Positions 16,316 to 24,866 of a stretch of 64,000 nucleotides of DNA are shown here, piece after piece (positions within the stretch are counted from its first letter, which is position 1; every line of letters begins with the position of its first letter). The notes beneath the pieces were generated by a model, which saw nothing but the letters and a program-made list of their open reading frames with translations, was not told the origin of the DNA and made no database searches. Made by a program: the position numbers and the translations under genes. The stretch comes from Hymenobacter ginkgonis (GTDB taxonomy: Bacteria > Bacteroidota > Bacteroidia > Cytophagales > Hymenobacteraceae): positions 62,001-126,000 of the forward strand of contig NZ_WQKZ01000008.1 of NCBI RefSeq assembly GCF_009755225.1, in the 5' to 3' direction.

Positions 16316-16371
16316 TTTGCTTGTTCTCAACTAAAAACACCTTTTTGCATCTTCGCTTTACCTAACTGCTT

Positions 16372-17712
16372 ATGAAAATCGCTGTTGTGGGTACCGGCTA
16401 CGTCGGGCTTGTAACAGGAACATGCTTTGCCGAAGTCGGCATTGATGTTACCTGTATTGACATTGATGAGAAAAAAATCACCAACCTGCGTAACGGCATC
16501 TTGCCGATTTATGAGCCAGGGTTGGAGGAGATGGTGTCTCGCAACGTGCAAAAGGGACGCTTGCATTTCTCGACTTCGCTGGCTGAAAGCATCAAGGATG
16601 CAGATGTAGCCTTTATCGCAGTAGGTACTCCTCCCGGTGAGGACGGCTCGGCCGATTTGAAGTATGTGCTCGCAGTAGCCCGCGGCATTGGCGAAAACAT
16701 GAGCAATTACTGCGTCATCGTCACCAAAAGCACAGTACCGGTTGGCACCGCTGCTAAAGTTCGCGCTGAGATAGAAGGCGCGCTGGCTAAGCGCAGCGAA
16801 TCAGTAGAGTTTGACGTTGCTTCCAACCCGGAATTCCTCAAAGAAGGTGCTGCTATCGACGACTTCCTCAAGCCCGACCGCATTGTGGTAGGCATCAGCT
16901 CCGAGCGGGCTGAAGAGGTAATGCGTCGCCTCTACAAGCCGTTCTTGCTCAATGGCCACCCGATTATCTTCATGGATATTCCGTCGGCTGAAATGACGAA
17001 ATACGCCGCTAACTCTATGCTAGCGACGAAAATTTCGTTCATGAACGACATCGCTAACCTGTGCGAAATAATGGGAGCTGATGTGAATAAAGTGCGCCAA
17101 GGTATCGGTTCCGATGCGCGTATTGGCACGAAATTCATCTATCCCGGTATTGGCTACGGTGGTTCGTGCTTCCCAAAAGATGTGAAAGCGCTGATAAAGA
17201 CTGCCCAGGAAAATGGCTACCAGATGCAAGTACTGCAAGCGGTAGAGGGCGTTAACGAAGCGCAAAAAGAAGTGCTCTTTAATAAAGTTAAGAAGCACTT
17301 TGGCAACGACTTAAAGGGTAAGCATTTCGCTATCTGGGGCCTATCCTTTAAACCCAAAACTGATGATATGCGCGAAGCGCCGTCGTTGGTGATTATCGAA
17401 AAGCTCTTGGCTGAAGGCTGTACCGTATCGGCATACGACCCCGTTTCCATCAAAGAAGCCAAGCATACGTTGGGCGATACCATTACCTACGCTAAAGACC
17501 AGTTTGAGGCGTTGGTAGATGCCGATGCACTACTAGTTGTAACGGAGTGGCCCGAGTTTCGGTCGCCCTCCTTTGAGGTAGTAGGGCGTTTGCTCAAGCA
17601 AAAAGTGATTTTCGACGGCCGTAACATTTACGACCCCGCCGAAATGAAGGAAGTAGGGTTTGTGTACCACTGCATCGGTATTCGTACCGACCACCCCGAG
17701 CCGGTAGCTTAA
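16372..17712 (+). CDS. ugd: UDP-glucose 6-dehydrogenase
   Basis: It oxidises UDP-glucose twice with NAD+ to UDP-glucuronate in the cytoplasm. The 446-residue product has the Rossmann GTGYVGLVTG (7-16), VGTPPGEDGSAD (about 84-95), STVPVGT (about 120-126), NPEFLKEG (about 151-158) and the active-site GYGGSCFPKD, whose Cys (about 265) forms the thioester. The C-terminal UDP-binding domain follows with WGLSFKPKTDDMREAPS. The length is standard. The gene lies directly before the UDP-xylose synthase gene, so the product is likely passed on to UDP-xylose. Confidence 0.95.
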   Translation: MKIAVVGTGYVGLVTGTCFAEVGIDVTCIDIDEKKITNLRNGILPIYEPGLEEMVSRNVQKGRLHFSTSLAESIKDADVAFIAVGTPPGEDGSADLKYVLAVARGIGENMSNYCVIVTKSTVPVGTAAKVRAEIEGALAKRSESVEFDVASNPEFLKEGAAIDDFLKPDRIVVGISSERAEEVMRRLYKPFLLNGHPIIFMDIPSAEMTKYAANSMLATKISFMNDIANLCEIMGADVNKVRQGIGSDARIGTKFIYPGIGYGGSCFPKDVKALIKTAQENGYQMQVLQAVEGVNEAQKEVLFNKVKKHFGNDLKGKHFAIWGLSFKPKTDDMREAPSLVIIEKLLAEGCTVSAYDPVSIKEAKHTLGDTITYAKDQFEALVDADALLVVTEWPEFRSPSFEVVGRLLKQKVIFDGRNIYDPAEMKEVGFVYHCIGIRTDHPEPVA

Positions 17713-17767
17713 AGCCTCACTGCCCTACCCCCTCTCTTTTTAAGCAGCACCTTATAGCTAGATTCTA

Positions 17768-18721
17768 ATGGCTGACAGTCAAGAAAAAAAGCGCGTACTC
17801 ATCACCGGCGGAGCCGGTTTCCTCGGCTCGCACCTCTGCGACCGGTTTTTGGCCGAAGGTTACCACGTTATTGCGATGGACAACCTGATTACGGGCGACC
17901 TCTCTAATATTGAGCACCTGTTCAAGCGCGAGGATTTCGAGTTTCATCACCACGACGTAAGCAAATTCGTGTTTGTGCCGGGCAAGCTCGACTACATTCT
18001 GCACTTTGCTTCGCCGGCCTCGCCAATCGACTACCTCAAGATTCCGATTCAGACTCTGAAGGTAGGTTCGCTGGGCACTCACAATCTGCTGGGGCTGGCT
18101 CGCGTAAAAGGTGCTCGTATGCTGATTGCCAGCACGTCCGAAGTATATGGCGACCCAGAAGTTCACCCGCAGGTAGAAGAATACTGGGGCAACGTGAACC
18201 CGGTGGGGCCGCGTGGCTGCTACGACGAAGCCAAGCGCTTCCAGGAAGCCATTACTATGGCTTACCACAACCACCACGGCCTGGAAACGCGCATCATCCG
18301 CATCTTCAATACCTATGGCCCCCGCATGCGCTTGGACGACGGCCGCGTATTGCCTGCTTTCCTATCGCAGGCCCTGCGGGGCGAGAACCTAACGGTATTT
18401 GGTGATGGCTCCCAAACGCGCTCGTTCTGCTACGTCGATGACTTGGTAGATGGCATTTATCGGTTGCTGCTCAGCGACTACCATATGCCAGTGAACATCG
18501 GCAATCCTGCCGAAATCACCATCAAGGAGTTTGGCGAAGAGATTGCCAAGCTAACCGGGGTAGAGTTCAAGCCTACCTACCAGGCCCTGCCCGAAAACGA
18601 CCCCATGAAGCGTCGGCCGGACATCACCAAAGCCCAGGAAATCCTGGGTTGGGAGCCTAAAGTAGACCGCGCCGAAGGCTTACGCCGGACGCTAGAGTAC
18701 TTCAAAGAACACGTGAAGTAG
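17768..18721 (+). CDS. uxs: UDP-glucuronate decarboxylase (UDP-xylose synthase)
   Basis: This short-chain dehydrogenase oxidises, decarboxylates and reduces UDP-glucuronate to UDP-xylose with bound NAD+. The 317-residue product has ITGGAGFLGSHLCDRF (12-27), MDNLITGDLSNIEHLF, ASTSEVYGDPEVHPQ with the catalytic Ser/Thr and Glu, and YDEAKRFQE with the active-site Tyr and Lys (about 151 and 155). The late motif RIFNTYGPRMRLDDGRV is typical of Uxs and sets it apart from plain epimerases. Pairing with ugd 55 bases upstream supports the call. A strong terminator closes the unit. Confidence 0.93.
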   Translation: MADSQEKKRVLITGGAGFLGSHLCDRFLAEGYHVIAMDNLITGDLSNIEHLFKREDFEFHHHDVSKFVFVPGKLDYILHFASPASPIDYLKIPIQTLKVGSLGTHNLLGLARVKGARMLIASTSEVYGDPEVHPQVEEYWGNVNPVGPRGCYDEAKRFQEAITMAYHNHHGLETRIIRIFNTYGPRMRLDDGRVLPAFLSQALRGENLTVFGDGSQTRSFCYVDDLVDGIYRLLLSDYHMPVNIGNPAEITIKEFGEEIAKLTGVEFKPTYQALPENDPMKRRPDITKAQEILGWEPKVDRAEGLRRTLEYFKEHVK

Positions 18722-18726
18722 GGTGG

Positions 18727-18783
18727 CATCAGCAGTTAGCTTGGTAGCGAAGTAGCTAGCCAAGCTAACTGCTGATGTTTTTT
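18727..18783 (+). terminator. Strong intrinsic terminator after uxs
   Basis: An 18-bp perfect stem (18727-18744 with 18760-18777) has a 15-base loop and is followed by six T. It begins six bases after the uxs stop, so the asnB-ugd-uxs block ends here. Confidence 0.9.
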
Positions 18784-19468
18784 GCGGCAGAAATGTCGCT
18801 TCATTATGGGCTTACGTTTTGCTGTATGTGCATATGTCTGCTTGTGAAGGAGGTAGGCTATATTAGGGTGTTTGGTTGGTAGGCTGGGGAAATTAATCCG
18901 ATTCCCATAATCCTAAAATTGACTTACCTCTTTAACACCAGGCTACCTTGGACAGGTAAATGCATCTGTTGAGTAGCTATTGTGGAAGTTCGCTTTATGT
19001 CTTGCGCTTGGCTATTTAGCGAGTGTTAGCGCAAGCAACGTAGCTGTAGGTAGTGAGTGCGATAGCTGTAATAATTTTTAAGCTAACTTGGCTGGTAGGG
19101 TAGCCAGGGAGTATAAGCCCTACCCCTTTACTGCAGCACAAGCACCTGGTATACTGCAACCCTCAAGCCGTCAACTATTTGAGAAAGGGTCTGTTAACGC
19201 TATTTAATGCTGACTATTAAATAGTGGCAAGTGGCGTTCATTTTATCGGTACTTTGTGATAGACAACTTTGCTAGTAGTCAGCAAGGAAAAGCTAGCTCG
19301 AGGCTGCCCATTACTGCACTGAGCCGGGGCAAGTAGGGAGTGGAGCGGCTATGCTGGAGGATAGTATTTTATTGAAACTGGCTTTGGTAGCACAGTGAAT
19401 TAGCGCGCTACTAGGCGTTGTAGATATAGCCGTATGACGCAATTAAAGGAAGGTAATTAATTTACAGT
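18784..19468 (+). other. Long AT-rich non-coding region upstream of the glycan locus
   Basis: There are about 685 bases without a supportable gene; the longest frames are under 30 codons. The region changes from G+C-rich housekeeping style to AT-rich and ends at the ATG of the epimerase gene at 19469. It should hold the promoter of the large glycosyltransferase block and possibly an untranslated leader. I see no clear TAnnTTTG box or strong hairpin after the terminator. Confidence 0.5.
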
Positions 19469-20416
19469 ATGTTAAAAACTTGTGTAATAGGTGGAACTGG
19501 TTTTATTGGGCGAGCAGTAGTAGAAGAATTATTGCTGTTGGGCAATCGAGAGGTACTGGTTGTTGGCCGTGAGGAAGCCGCCCCTTTTTTGCCACCGGGT
19601 GTACACTATGTGCAGCATCCGCCCGAAGCAACAGCTGAGCTATTAACTCAGACGCTGAGTAATAGCGATGAGGTAATCGATTTGGCGTATGCTACGGTGC
19701 CCCAGACAAGTTTTACTAATCCAGTAAATGATATCCTGGTCAACGTGCCAGAGGCTGTACGCTTATTTGAATTGGCTGCCCGCCAGCCTCTGCGAAAATT
19801 TGTGTGGATTTCTTCGGGAGGCACTGTTTACGGGCCAGCCCAAACCGTGCCCCTAACGGAAGAGCACCCCACCAACCCCATTTCTCCCTACGGCATTACC
19901 AAGCTGGCAATTGAGAAGTATGCGCACTTGTATTACCATATAAGCCAAATGCCTATCGTGTGTGTGCGGCCGGCTAATGCCTTTGGGGCAGGCCAGCGGG
20001 TATATGCTGGGCAGGGTTTTATTGGCACCGCTATTGCCTCCCTTTTGGATGGCCGTACTCTTAGTCTTTTCGGGCAAGAAGGTACTATCCGCGATTATTT
20101 GCACGTGCGAGATATGGCTCGTGGCATTGTGGCCGCTCTAGTAAGTGGGCAGCCCGGCGAAGTGTATAATATGGGTAGTGGCCAAGGTTATAGCAATCGG
20201 AAAGTGTTAGAAGTATTGTTGCCCTTAGCTAAGGCCCACGGATTAAGCCCCCGGATTGAGGTACTACCGGAACGGCCGTTTGATGTAAAAATTAATATTC
20301 TCGATTCGACTAAGCTTCGCGAGCATACTGGCTGGCAGCCCACCTCCTCTTTTGAGCAGGATTTGCACCGTACATGGGAATGGTATTGGATAAATTACCA
20401 GCGCTTAGGTCAGTAA
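19469..20416 (+). CDS. NAD-dependent nucleotide-sugar epimerase/dehydratase
   Basis: This extended short-chain dehydrogenase has 315 residues. It has VIGGTGFIGRAVVEEL (6-21) for NAD binding, WISSGGTVYGPAQ with the catalytic Ser/Thr (about 113-125) and SPYGITKLAIEKYAH with Tyr and Lys (about 140 and 144). A substrate-loop segment, NAFGAGQRVYAGQGFIGTAI, follows. It is closest in style to UDP-glucose 4-epimerase-like enzymes, but the exact sugar is not readable. It opens the glycosyltransferase locus and precedes a GT4 gene by 60 bases. Confidence 0.85.
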   Translation: MLKTCVIGGTGFIGRAVVEELLLLGNREVLVVGREEAAPFLPPGVHYVQHPPEATAELLTQTLSNSDEVIDLAYATVPQTSFTNPVNDILVNVPEAVRLFELAARQPLRKFVWISSGGTVYGPAQTVPLTEEHPTNPISPYGITKLAIEKYAHLYYHISQMPIVCVRPANAFGAGQRVYAGQGFIGTAIASLLDGRTLSLFGQEGTIRDYLHVRDMARGIVAALVSGQPGEVYNMGSGQGYSNRKVLEVLLPLAKAHGLSPRIEVLPERPFDVKINILDSTKLREHTGWQPTSSFEQDLHRTWEWYWINYQRLGQ

Positions 20417-20476
20417 GGAAACTGTTTTTGTAGTAAGGGTTAGGTATATTTAAACCCTGCTCTTCGATTTTTACTG

Positions 20477-21673
20477 ATGTCTAGCAGCCCTTATCCTCGC
20501 CTACGTATTGGCTTTGTTACGAGCACTGACCCGCTTAATCGGCGCTCTTGGTCAGGAGTGCACTATTCTATCTTTAAAGCGCTCGAACGAAACTTAGGTG
20601 ACGTTGTAGCGCTTGGCCCAGTAAATATGCGGTTGCCTTTTGCTCTTGGCGACCGCCTCAATAGCTGGCTGATAAAGCCACTGACGGGCAAGCGCTACCA
20701 ATATGGTTCGAGCCTTGCGGTAGCCCGCTGGTATGCTTGGGTATTTGGGCGCAAACTGGCCCGGCAGCGATTCGACTTACTCGTAGCGCCAGCATCCTTT
20801 ACCGAAATCGCTTATCTGCGTACCGAAGTTCCTATTGTATACATCGAGGATTCGACCCTGACGCAACTTATCGATTTTTACCCTGGGCTTAGCGGGCTGC
20901 TGGGCGCCAGCAAAGCCGAACTGCATCACCTGGAACATAAGGCCCTGACCCAGGCTAGCCTGGTGTGCTATTCGTCGGAATGGGCTGCGCAGTCGGCTCG
21001 CCAGGATTATGGCGCTCCTGCTGCTAAGCTGGCCGTTATTCCCTTCGGCTCCAACTACCCCTACCCCCCCACCCGGCAGCAAGCCCTGCGCCACGAGCCA
21101 GCGGCTGATGGCACTTGCCGATTATTCTTGCTGGGAGGGGAGTGGTTGCGCAAGGGCGGGCCAATAGCGTACGATACCATGGTTGCCTTGCAGCAGCGTG
21201 GTATTCCGGCTACGCTTACGGTAGTGGGATGCGCCCCGCCCGACCCTGAAAACTATGCTAATCCCGGCTTTCGCACCATCCCTTTTCTAAATATGGGGGT
21301 AGCCGCCGACCAGGCGGCCCTAAGCGAACTATTCAGTACGGCTGACTTTTTTTTGATGCCTTCGCGCGCCGAGTGCGCTGCTATTGCTTTTTGTGATGCC
21401 AATGCCTTCGGGCTGCCCGTATATACCACCGATGTTGGCGGTATCAGTAGTTTTGTTCAACAGGGAGTGAATGGCTACATGCTGCCCCTGGCGGCTACTG
21501 GCCAAGACTTTGCCCAACATATGCAGCATGTGTTGGCAAACCCAGCCCAGTACCGCCAGTTACGTGAACAGAGTCGCCAGCAATACGAAAGCACCTTGAA
21601 TTGGGACCAGTGGACTGCCCAGCTTATCGGGGCCCTGCAACAACGCCAGCTACTGCCTGCCCTCCAAGCGTAG
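20477..21673 (+). CDS. Glycosyltransferase family 4
   Basis: The 398-residue product has the GT-B fold. The N-terminal half carries RIGFVTSTDPLNRRSWSGVH and the C-terminal half carries the donor site: LFLLGGEWLRKGG (nucleotide-binding strand and Lys) and FFLMPSRAECAAIAFCDANAFG, with the Glu pair spaced as in the family's EX7E. A Gly-rich GGISSFVQQGVNGYML follows. There are no membrane segments, so it is a cytoplasmic or membrane-peripheral enzyme. Donor and acceptor are unknown. It contains two octamers of the GGGGGTAG type, near 21061 and 21296. Confidence 0.85.
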   Translation: MSSSPYPRLRIGFVTSTDPLNRRSWSGVHYSIFKALERNLGDVVALGPVNMRLPFALGDRLNSWLIKPLTGKRYQYGSSLAVARWYAWVFGRKLARQRFDLLVAPASFTEIAYLRTEVPIVYIEDSTLTQLIDFYPGLSGLLGASKAELHHLEHKALTQASLVCYSSEWAAQSARQDYGAPAAKLAVIPFGSNYPYPPTRQQALRHEPAADGTCRLFLLGGEWLRKGGPIAYDTMVALQQRGIPATLTVVGCAPPDPENYANPGFRTIPFLNMGVAADQAALSELFSTADFFLMPSRAECAAIAFCDANAFGLPVYTTDVGGISSFVQQGVNGYMLPLAATGQDFAQHMQHVLANPAQYRQLREQSRQQYESTLNWDQWTAQLIGALQQRQLLPALQA

Positions 21674-21686
21674 CCTCTCCAAATCA

Positions 21687-21694
21687 TACCTTTG
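21687..21694 (+). promoter_or_regulatory. Promoter -7 box upstream of the aminotransferase gene
   Basis: TACCTTTG matches TAnnTTTG. It lies just after the preceding GT4 stop and 117 bases before the next ATG, so it could start a separate transcript with a long leader. Confidence 0.45.
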
Positions 21695-21811
21695 CATAAT
21701 TCCTGTTAGTAGCTTGGGTAAGCTAGCAGGATTGCCGTTGATTTAAAAAAGGTATTACCTCAACATTATTCTCTTCGAACTAGCTAAACTGTCCGCTTTA
21801 AGATTTGCTTT

Positions 21812-22927
21812 ATGAGTAACGCTCCAATTCCTTTTCTGGCATTTCAGAGTCAGCACCAACCGATTCGGGAAGACATACTAGCTGCGATGGCTCGCGTCTA
21901 CGACTCGTATTGGTATGTGCTTGGGGAAGAAGTAGCTCAATTTGAAAAGGAATACGCTGCCTTCAACCAAGTGGCGCAAACGGTAGGTGTAGCTAATGGG
22001 CTCGATGCGCTGGTATTCGCCCTGCGGGCGCTTGCCATAGGGCCGGGCGATGAAGTCATTGTACCATCTAATACCTACATCGCTACTTGGCTAGCTGTAA
22101 CGCAGGTAGGAGCTACCCCAGTGCCCGTAGAGCCAGACCCTACCACCAGCAATCTCAACCCTGAGCTAATTGCGGCTGCTATTACGCCGCGCACGCGGGC
22201 AATTATGCCCGTACACTTGTATGGACAGGCCTGCCGCATGCCAGAAATAATGGCGTTGGCCCAGCAGCATGGGCTCTACGTGGTGGAAGACAATGCGCAG
22301 TCGCAAGGTGCCACTTTCGATGGGCAGCTAACCGGTAGCTTTGGCCACATCAACGGAACAAGTTTCTACCCTGGTAAAAACCTAGGAGCGCTGGGCGATG
22401 CGGGCGCCGTAACTACTAATGATGCTGAGCTAGCCGCTAGCGTGCGTGTGCTGCGCAACTATGGCTCGCAACAGAAATACTACAATGAGGTAGTGGGCTA
22501 TAATTCGCGCCTGGACGAACTGCAAGCGGCTGTGTTGCGCATCAAGCTCCAGCACTTACTCTCCTGGACTAGCCAGCGCCAGCAGGTGGCAGCCTGGTAT
22601 GATGAACTGCTGAGCGGCATTACTGGGTTGCAACTGCCAGCGATTGCTGCCGGGGCTACCCACGTCTACCATTTGTATGTAGTGCATACCGAGCAGCGCG
22701 ACGAGCTACAAAAGCACTTGGCTGCCCAGGGTATTGGCTCCATGATTCACTACCCAGTGCCGCCCCACCGCCAGCAAGCTTACCAAGACTTGAACATTCC
22801 CAATGGTGCGCTGCCGATTGCGGAAAAGCTAGCAGCTACTTGCCTAAGCCTACCCATGTGGCCAGGCTTGAGCAAGGAAAATGTAGAAATAGTGGCGACT
22901 GCAATTCGCTCCTTCTTTGGCGCTTAG
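21812..22927 (+). CDS. DegT/DnrJ/EryC1 PLP aminotransferase (FdtB-like)
   Basis: This PLP-dependent sugar aminotransferase has 371 residues. It has ANGLDALVFALRAL (61-74), the PLP-contact Asp160 in VVEDNAQSQGA and the Schiff-base Lys189 in SFYPGKNLGALGDAG. A C-terminal substrate part with IHYPVPPHRQQAY and CLSLPMWPGLS follows. The next gene encodes an FdtA-like 3,4-ketoisomerase, so the likely step is amination at C3 of a dTDP-3-keto-6-deoxyhexose, giving a 3-amino-3,6-dideoxy sugar. The assignment of the step is by context; the aminotransferase family is certain. Confidence 0.9.
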   Translation: MSNAPIPFLAFQSQHQPIREDILAAMARVYDSYWYVLGEEVAQFEKEYAAFNQVAQTVGVANGLDALVFALRALAIGPGDEVIVPSNTYIATWLAVTQVGATPVPVEPDPTTSNLNPELIAAAITPRTRAIMPVHLYGQACRMPEIMALAQQHGLYVVEDNAQSQGATFDGQLTGSFGHINGTSFYPGKNLGALGDAGAVTTNDAELAASVRVLRNYGSQQKYYNEVVGYNSRLDELQAAVLRIKLQHLLSWTSQRQQVAAWYDELLSGITGLQLPAIAAGATHVYHLYVVHTEQRDELQKHLAAQGIGSMIHYPVPPHRQQAYQDLNIPNGALPIAEKLAATCLSLPMWPGLSKENVEIVATAIRSFFGA

Positions 22928-22961
22928 TATAATTAATGTATTTATAGTTTTCGCTAAGCTT

Positions 22962-23372
22962 ATGTCTGGCCCTAGATTAATTGAGTTTTCCAAAATAGGT
23001 TCGCCCGCGTTAGGTTATATCACCGTTGGTGAAAATAGTAACCTTCCCTTTACAATACAGCGCGTTTACTGGACCTATTTTACGCCTGACTCTGTAATTA
23101 GGGGTCATCATGCGCACTATGATTTAGAGCAAATGATATTTGCTACTAGCGGTCGAATTGAATTCCTGTTAGAAGATTCAGATGGAAAAGAAGAATTATT
23201 TGTACTTGATTCCCCTAATATAGGATTGTATATTCCTAAAGGTTATTGGCGAACTATTAAGTTTTCGCACAATGCTGTATTAATGTGTTTGGCATCGAAA
23301 GAATATGAAGAAGCTGATTATATACGTGATTATGCAGATTTCCAGCAATTAAAGAAACGTATTAAATTATAA
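22962..23372 (+). CDS. fdtA: dTDP-sugar 3,4-ketoisomerase, FdtA/WxcM cupin
   Basis: The start at 22962 gives MSGPRLIEFSKIGS; an upstream frame overlaps the previous gene. The 136-residue product is a one-domain cupin with RGHHAHYDLEQ (47-57) holding the two His of the family's RGxHAHK motif; the usual Lys is Tyr53 here. LEDSDGKEELFVLDSPNIGLYIP and WRTIKFS follow. Relatives shift the keto group of dTDP-4-keto-6-deoxyglucose from C4 to C3. It sits directly after the aminotransferase and is markedly AT-rich, suggesting transfer. Confidence 0.85.
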   Translation: MSGPRLIEFSKIGSPALGYITVGENSNLPFTIQRVYWTYFTPDSVIRGHHAHYDLEQMIFATSGRIEFLLEDSDGKEELFVLDSPNIGLYIPKGYWRTIKFSHNAVLMCLASKEYEEADYIRDYADFQQLKKRIKL

Positions 23373-23391
23373 GGTATATGCTATAATTTGT

Positions 23392-24366
23392 ATGATTACA
23401 CAGGTGCAAAAAATGCTTGAAGCTCGTCGTTACACAGCGTCTGATGCAGAAGATTGGGACAAGTTAATTGACCATTCCGTAAATGGTACATTCTTGTTCC
23501 GGCGGGGCTTTATGGAATATCATGCTGACCGCTTTGAAGATTTTTCGTATTTGCTCTGGCGTGGAAAGGAGCTAGTAGCCGTATTTGTAGCTGGCCGAGT
23601 TCGGAATACCCTCGAACTTCAAACGCTAGTAGCCCACCCTGGGCTTACTTACGGTGGCTTGGTAGTGGCAACAGAGTTAAAGTACCCAGTGCTTGAAGAA
23701 GCTTATTCGGTTTTGCTTGAGGCTTTTCAAGCTGAGGGATTTTCAAAGCTAATAATTAAACCTGTAGCTAGAGTATTCTGCCGGCAGGCTACTGAAGCAA
23801 ATATCTTTTATTTTCATCAGAATAACTTTGTGCTTACAAGGCGCGAATTAAACTCAGTTATTGACCTCACCCAATCCCTGAATATCAGTAAAGGACGCAA
23901 AGATAATATTCGAAAAGCACGTAAATCAGGGTTGACAATTGATTGTAGCAATGATTTTAAATCGTTCTGGCCACTGCTTATCGATAATTTATGGCAGACA
24001 CATGGTGTGCAGCCTCCACATTCAGAAAAAGAGATAATATTGCTTCAACAAAAATACCCAAAAAATATTAAGTTATATGTTGCTCGTTTAGATGAAACAG
24101 TAGTAGGAGGAGTAGTATTGTTTCTGGACCCGCTACATGGGTTTGCGCATACACAGTATATATCAGCTAATGAACGAGGTAAGCAGGTAGGAGCAGTTGA
24201 TGCTATTTTAGGGCACATTCTTGCTGAAGTTCACGGCAATTTCCTCAGGTTCTCCTTTGGGATATCAACTGCTAAAGGCATATTAAATAGTGGTCTCTTA
24301 GCGCAGAAAGAAGGGTTCGGGGCCACAGTGGAATTAATAGATGTTTATGAAAAATGCCTTTTGTAA
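23392..24366 (+). CDS. GNAT/FemAB-type acyltransferase
   Basis: The 324-residue product lacks membrane segments. It resembles the FemAB-like branch of the GNAT superfamily found in polysaccharide loci: an N-terminal half with FRRGFMEYHADRFEDFSYLLW and GRVRNTLELQTLVAHPGLTYGG, and a C-terminal half with SKGRKDNIRKARKSGL, GGVVLFLD and GAVDAILGHILAE. Members add acetyl or aminoacyl groups. Here it may acylate the amino sugar or a glycan. A second ATG at 23413 is possible as the start. It is AT-rich like its neighbours. Confidence 0.65.
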   Translation: MITQVQKMLEARRYTASDAEDWDKLIDHSVNGTFLFRRGFMEYHADRFEDFSYLLWRGKELVAVFVAGRVRNTLELQTLVAHPGLTYGGLVVATELKYPVLEEAYSVLLEAFQAEGFSKLIIKPVARVFCRQATEANIFYFHQNNFVLTRRELNSVIDLTQSLNISKGRKDNIRKARKSGLTIDCSNDFKSFWPLLIDNLWQTHGVQPPHSEKEIILLQQKYPKNIKLYVARLDETVVGGVVLFLDPLHGFAHTQYISANERGKQVGAVDAILGHILAEVHGNFLRFSFGISTAKGILNSGLLAQKEGFGATVELIDVYEKCLL

Positions 24367-24383
24367 ATTAACATTTTTTATTT

Positions 24384-24845
24384 ATGATTCTATTTCAAGA
24401 CTTGAGATTGGGTTCTTTTGATAAGAACGTTTTAGACTTGTCATTCACTTGGCTAAACGACCCAGAATTACAGTCTTTAATTGCAAGTAGTTCAGTAAAC
24501 CGTGAGGCACAAAATAAATGGTTTGAAAAATTATCAACTAGGACAGATTTATTGATTTTTAGTATTATATACAATCAGACTCCTATTGGAGTAATGGGGT
24601 TGAAAAATATAGCCTATAATGAAGGTGAATACTGGGGATATATTGGTGACAAAGCTTATTGGGGTAAAGGAATAGGTAGTTGGATGATGGAGGAAATAGC
24701 TCAATCAGCTAAGCACATAGGAATTACTAAAATTTATTTAAAAGTTCTGCACGATAATATTCGCGCTATTAATTTATATAAAAAATCTGGTTTTTCAGTA
24801 AGCGATAAAGATTCTACTTTCACTTTTATGGAGAAAAAAATTTAA
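24384..24845 (+). CDS. GNAT family N-acetyltransferase
   Basis: The product has 153 residues and a single GNAT domain. It has the acetyl-CoA pyrophosphate loop AYWGKGIGSWMMEE (91-104) and the C-terminal NIRAINLYKKSGF (125-137), both diagnostic. In the FdtA/FdtB context it is a good candidate to N-acetylate the 3-amino sugar in place of the hexapeptide enzyme FdtC, much as the GNAT WecD does for Fuc4N. The gene is strongly AT-rich: bases 24781-24840 contain only 16 G+C of 60. Confidence 0.85.
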   Translation: MILFQDLRLGSFDKNVLDLSFTWLNDPELQSLIASSSVNREAQNKWFEKLSTRTDLLIFSIIYNQTPIGVMGLKNIAYNEGEYWGYIGDKAYWGKGIGSWMMEEIAQSAKHIGITKIYLKVLHDNIRAINLYKKSGFSVSDKDSTFTFMEKKI

Positions 24846-24866
24846 CTTCTTATAAATCTGCATTAC

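Noticed and set aside
18790..18890. 29-codon frame in the long gap
   Set aside because: Cys- and Leu-rich with no conserved look, likely chance in AT-rich DNA.
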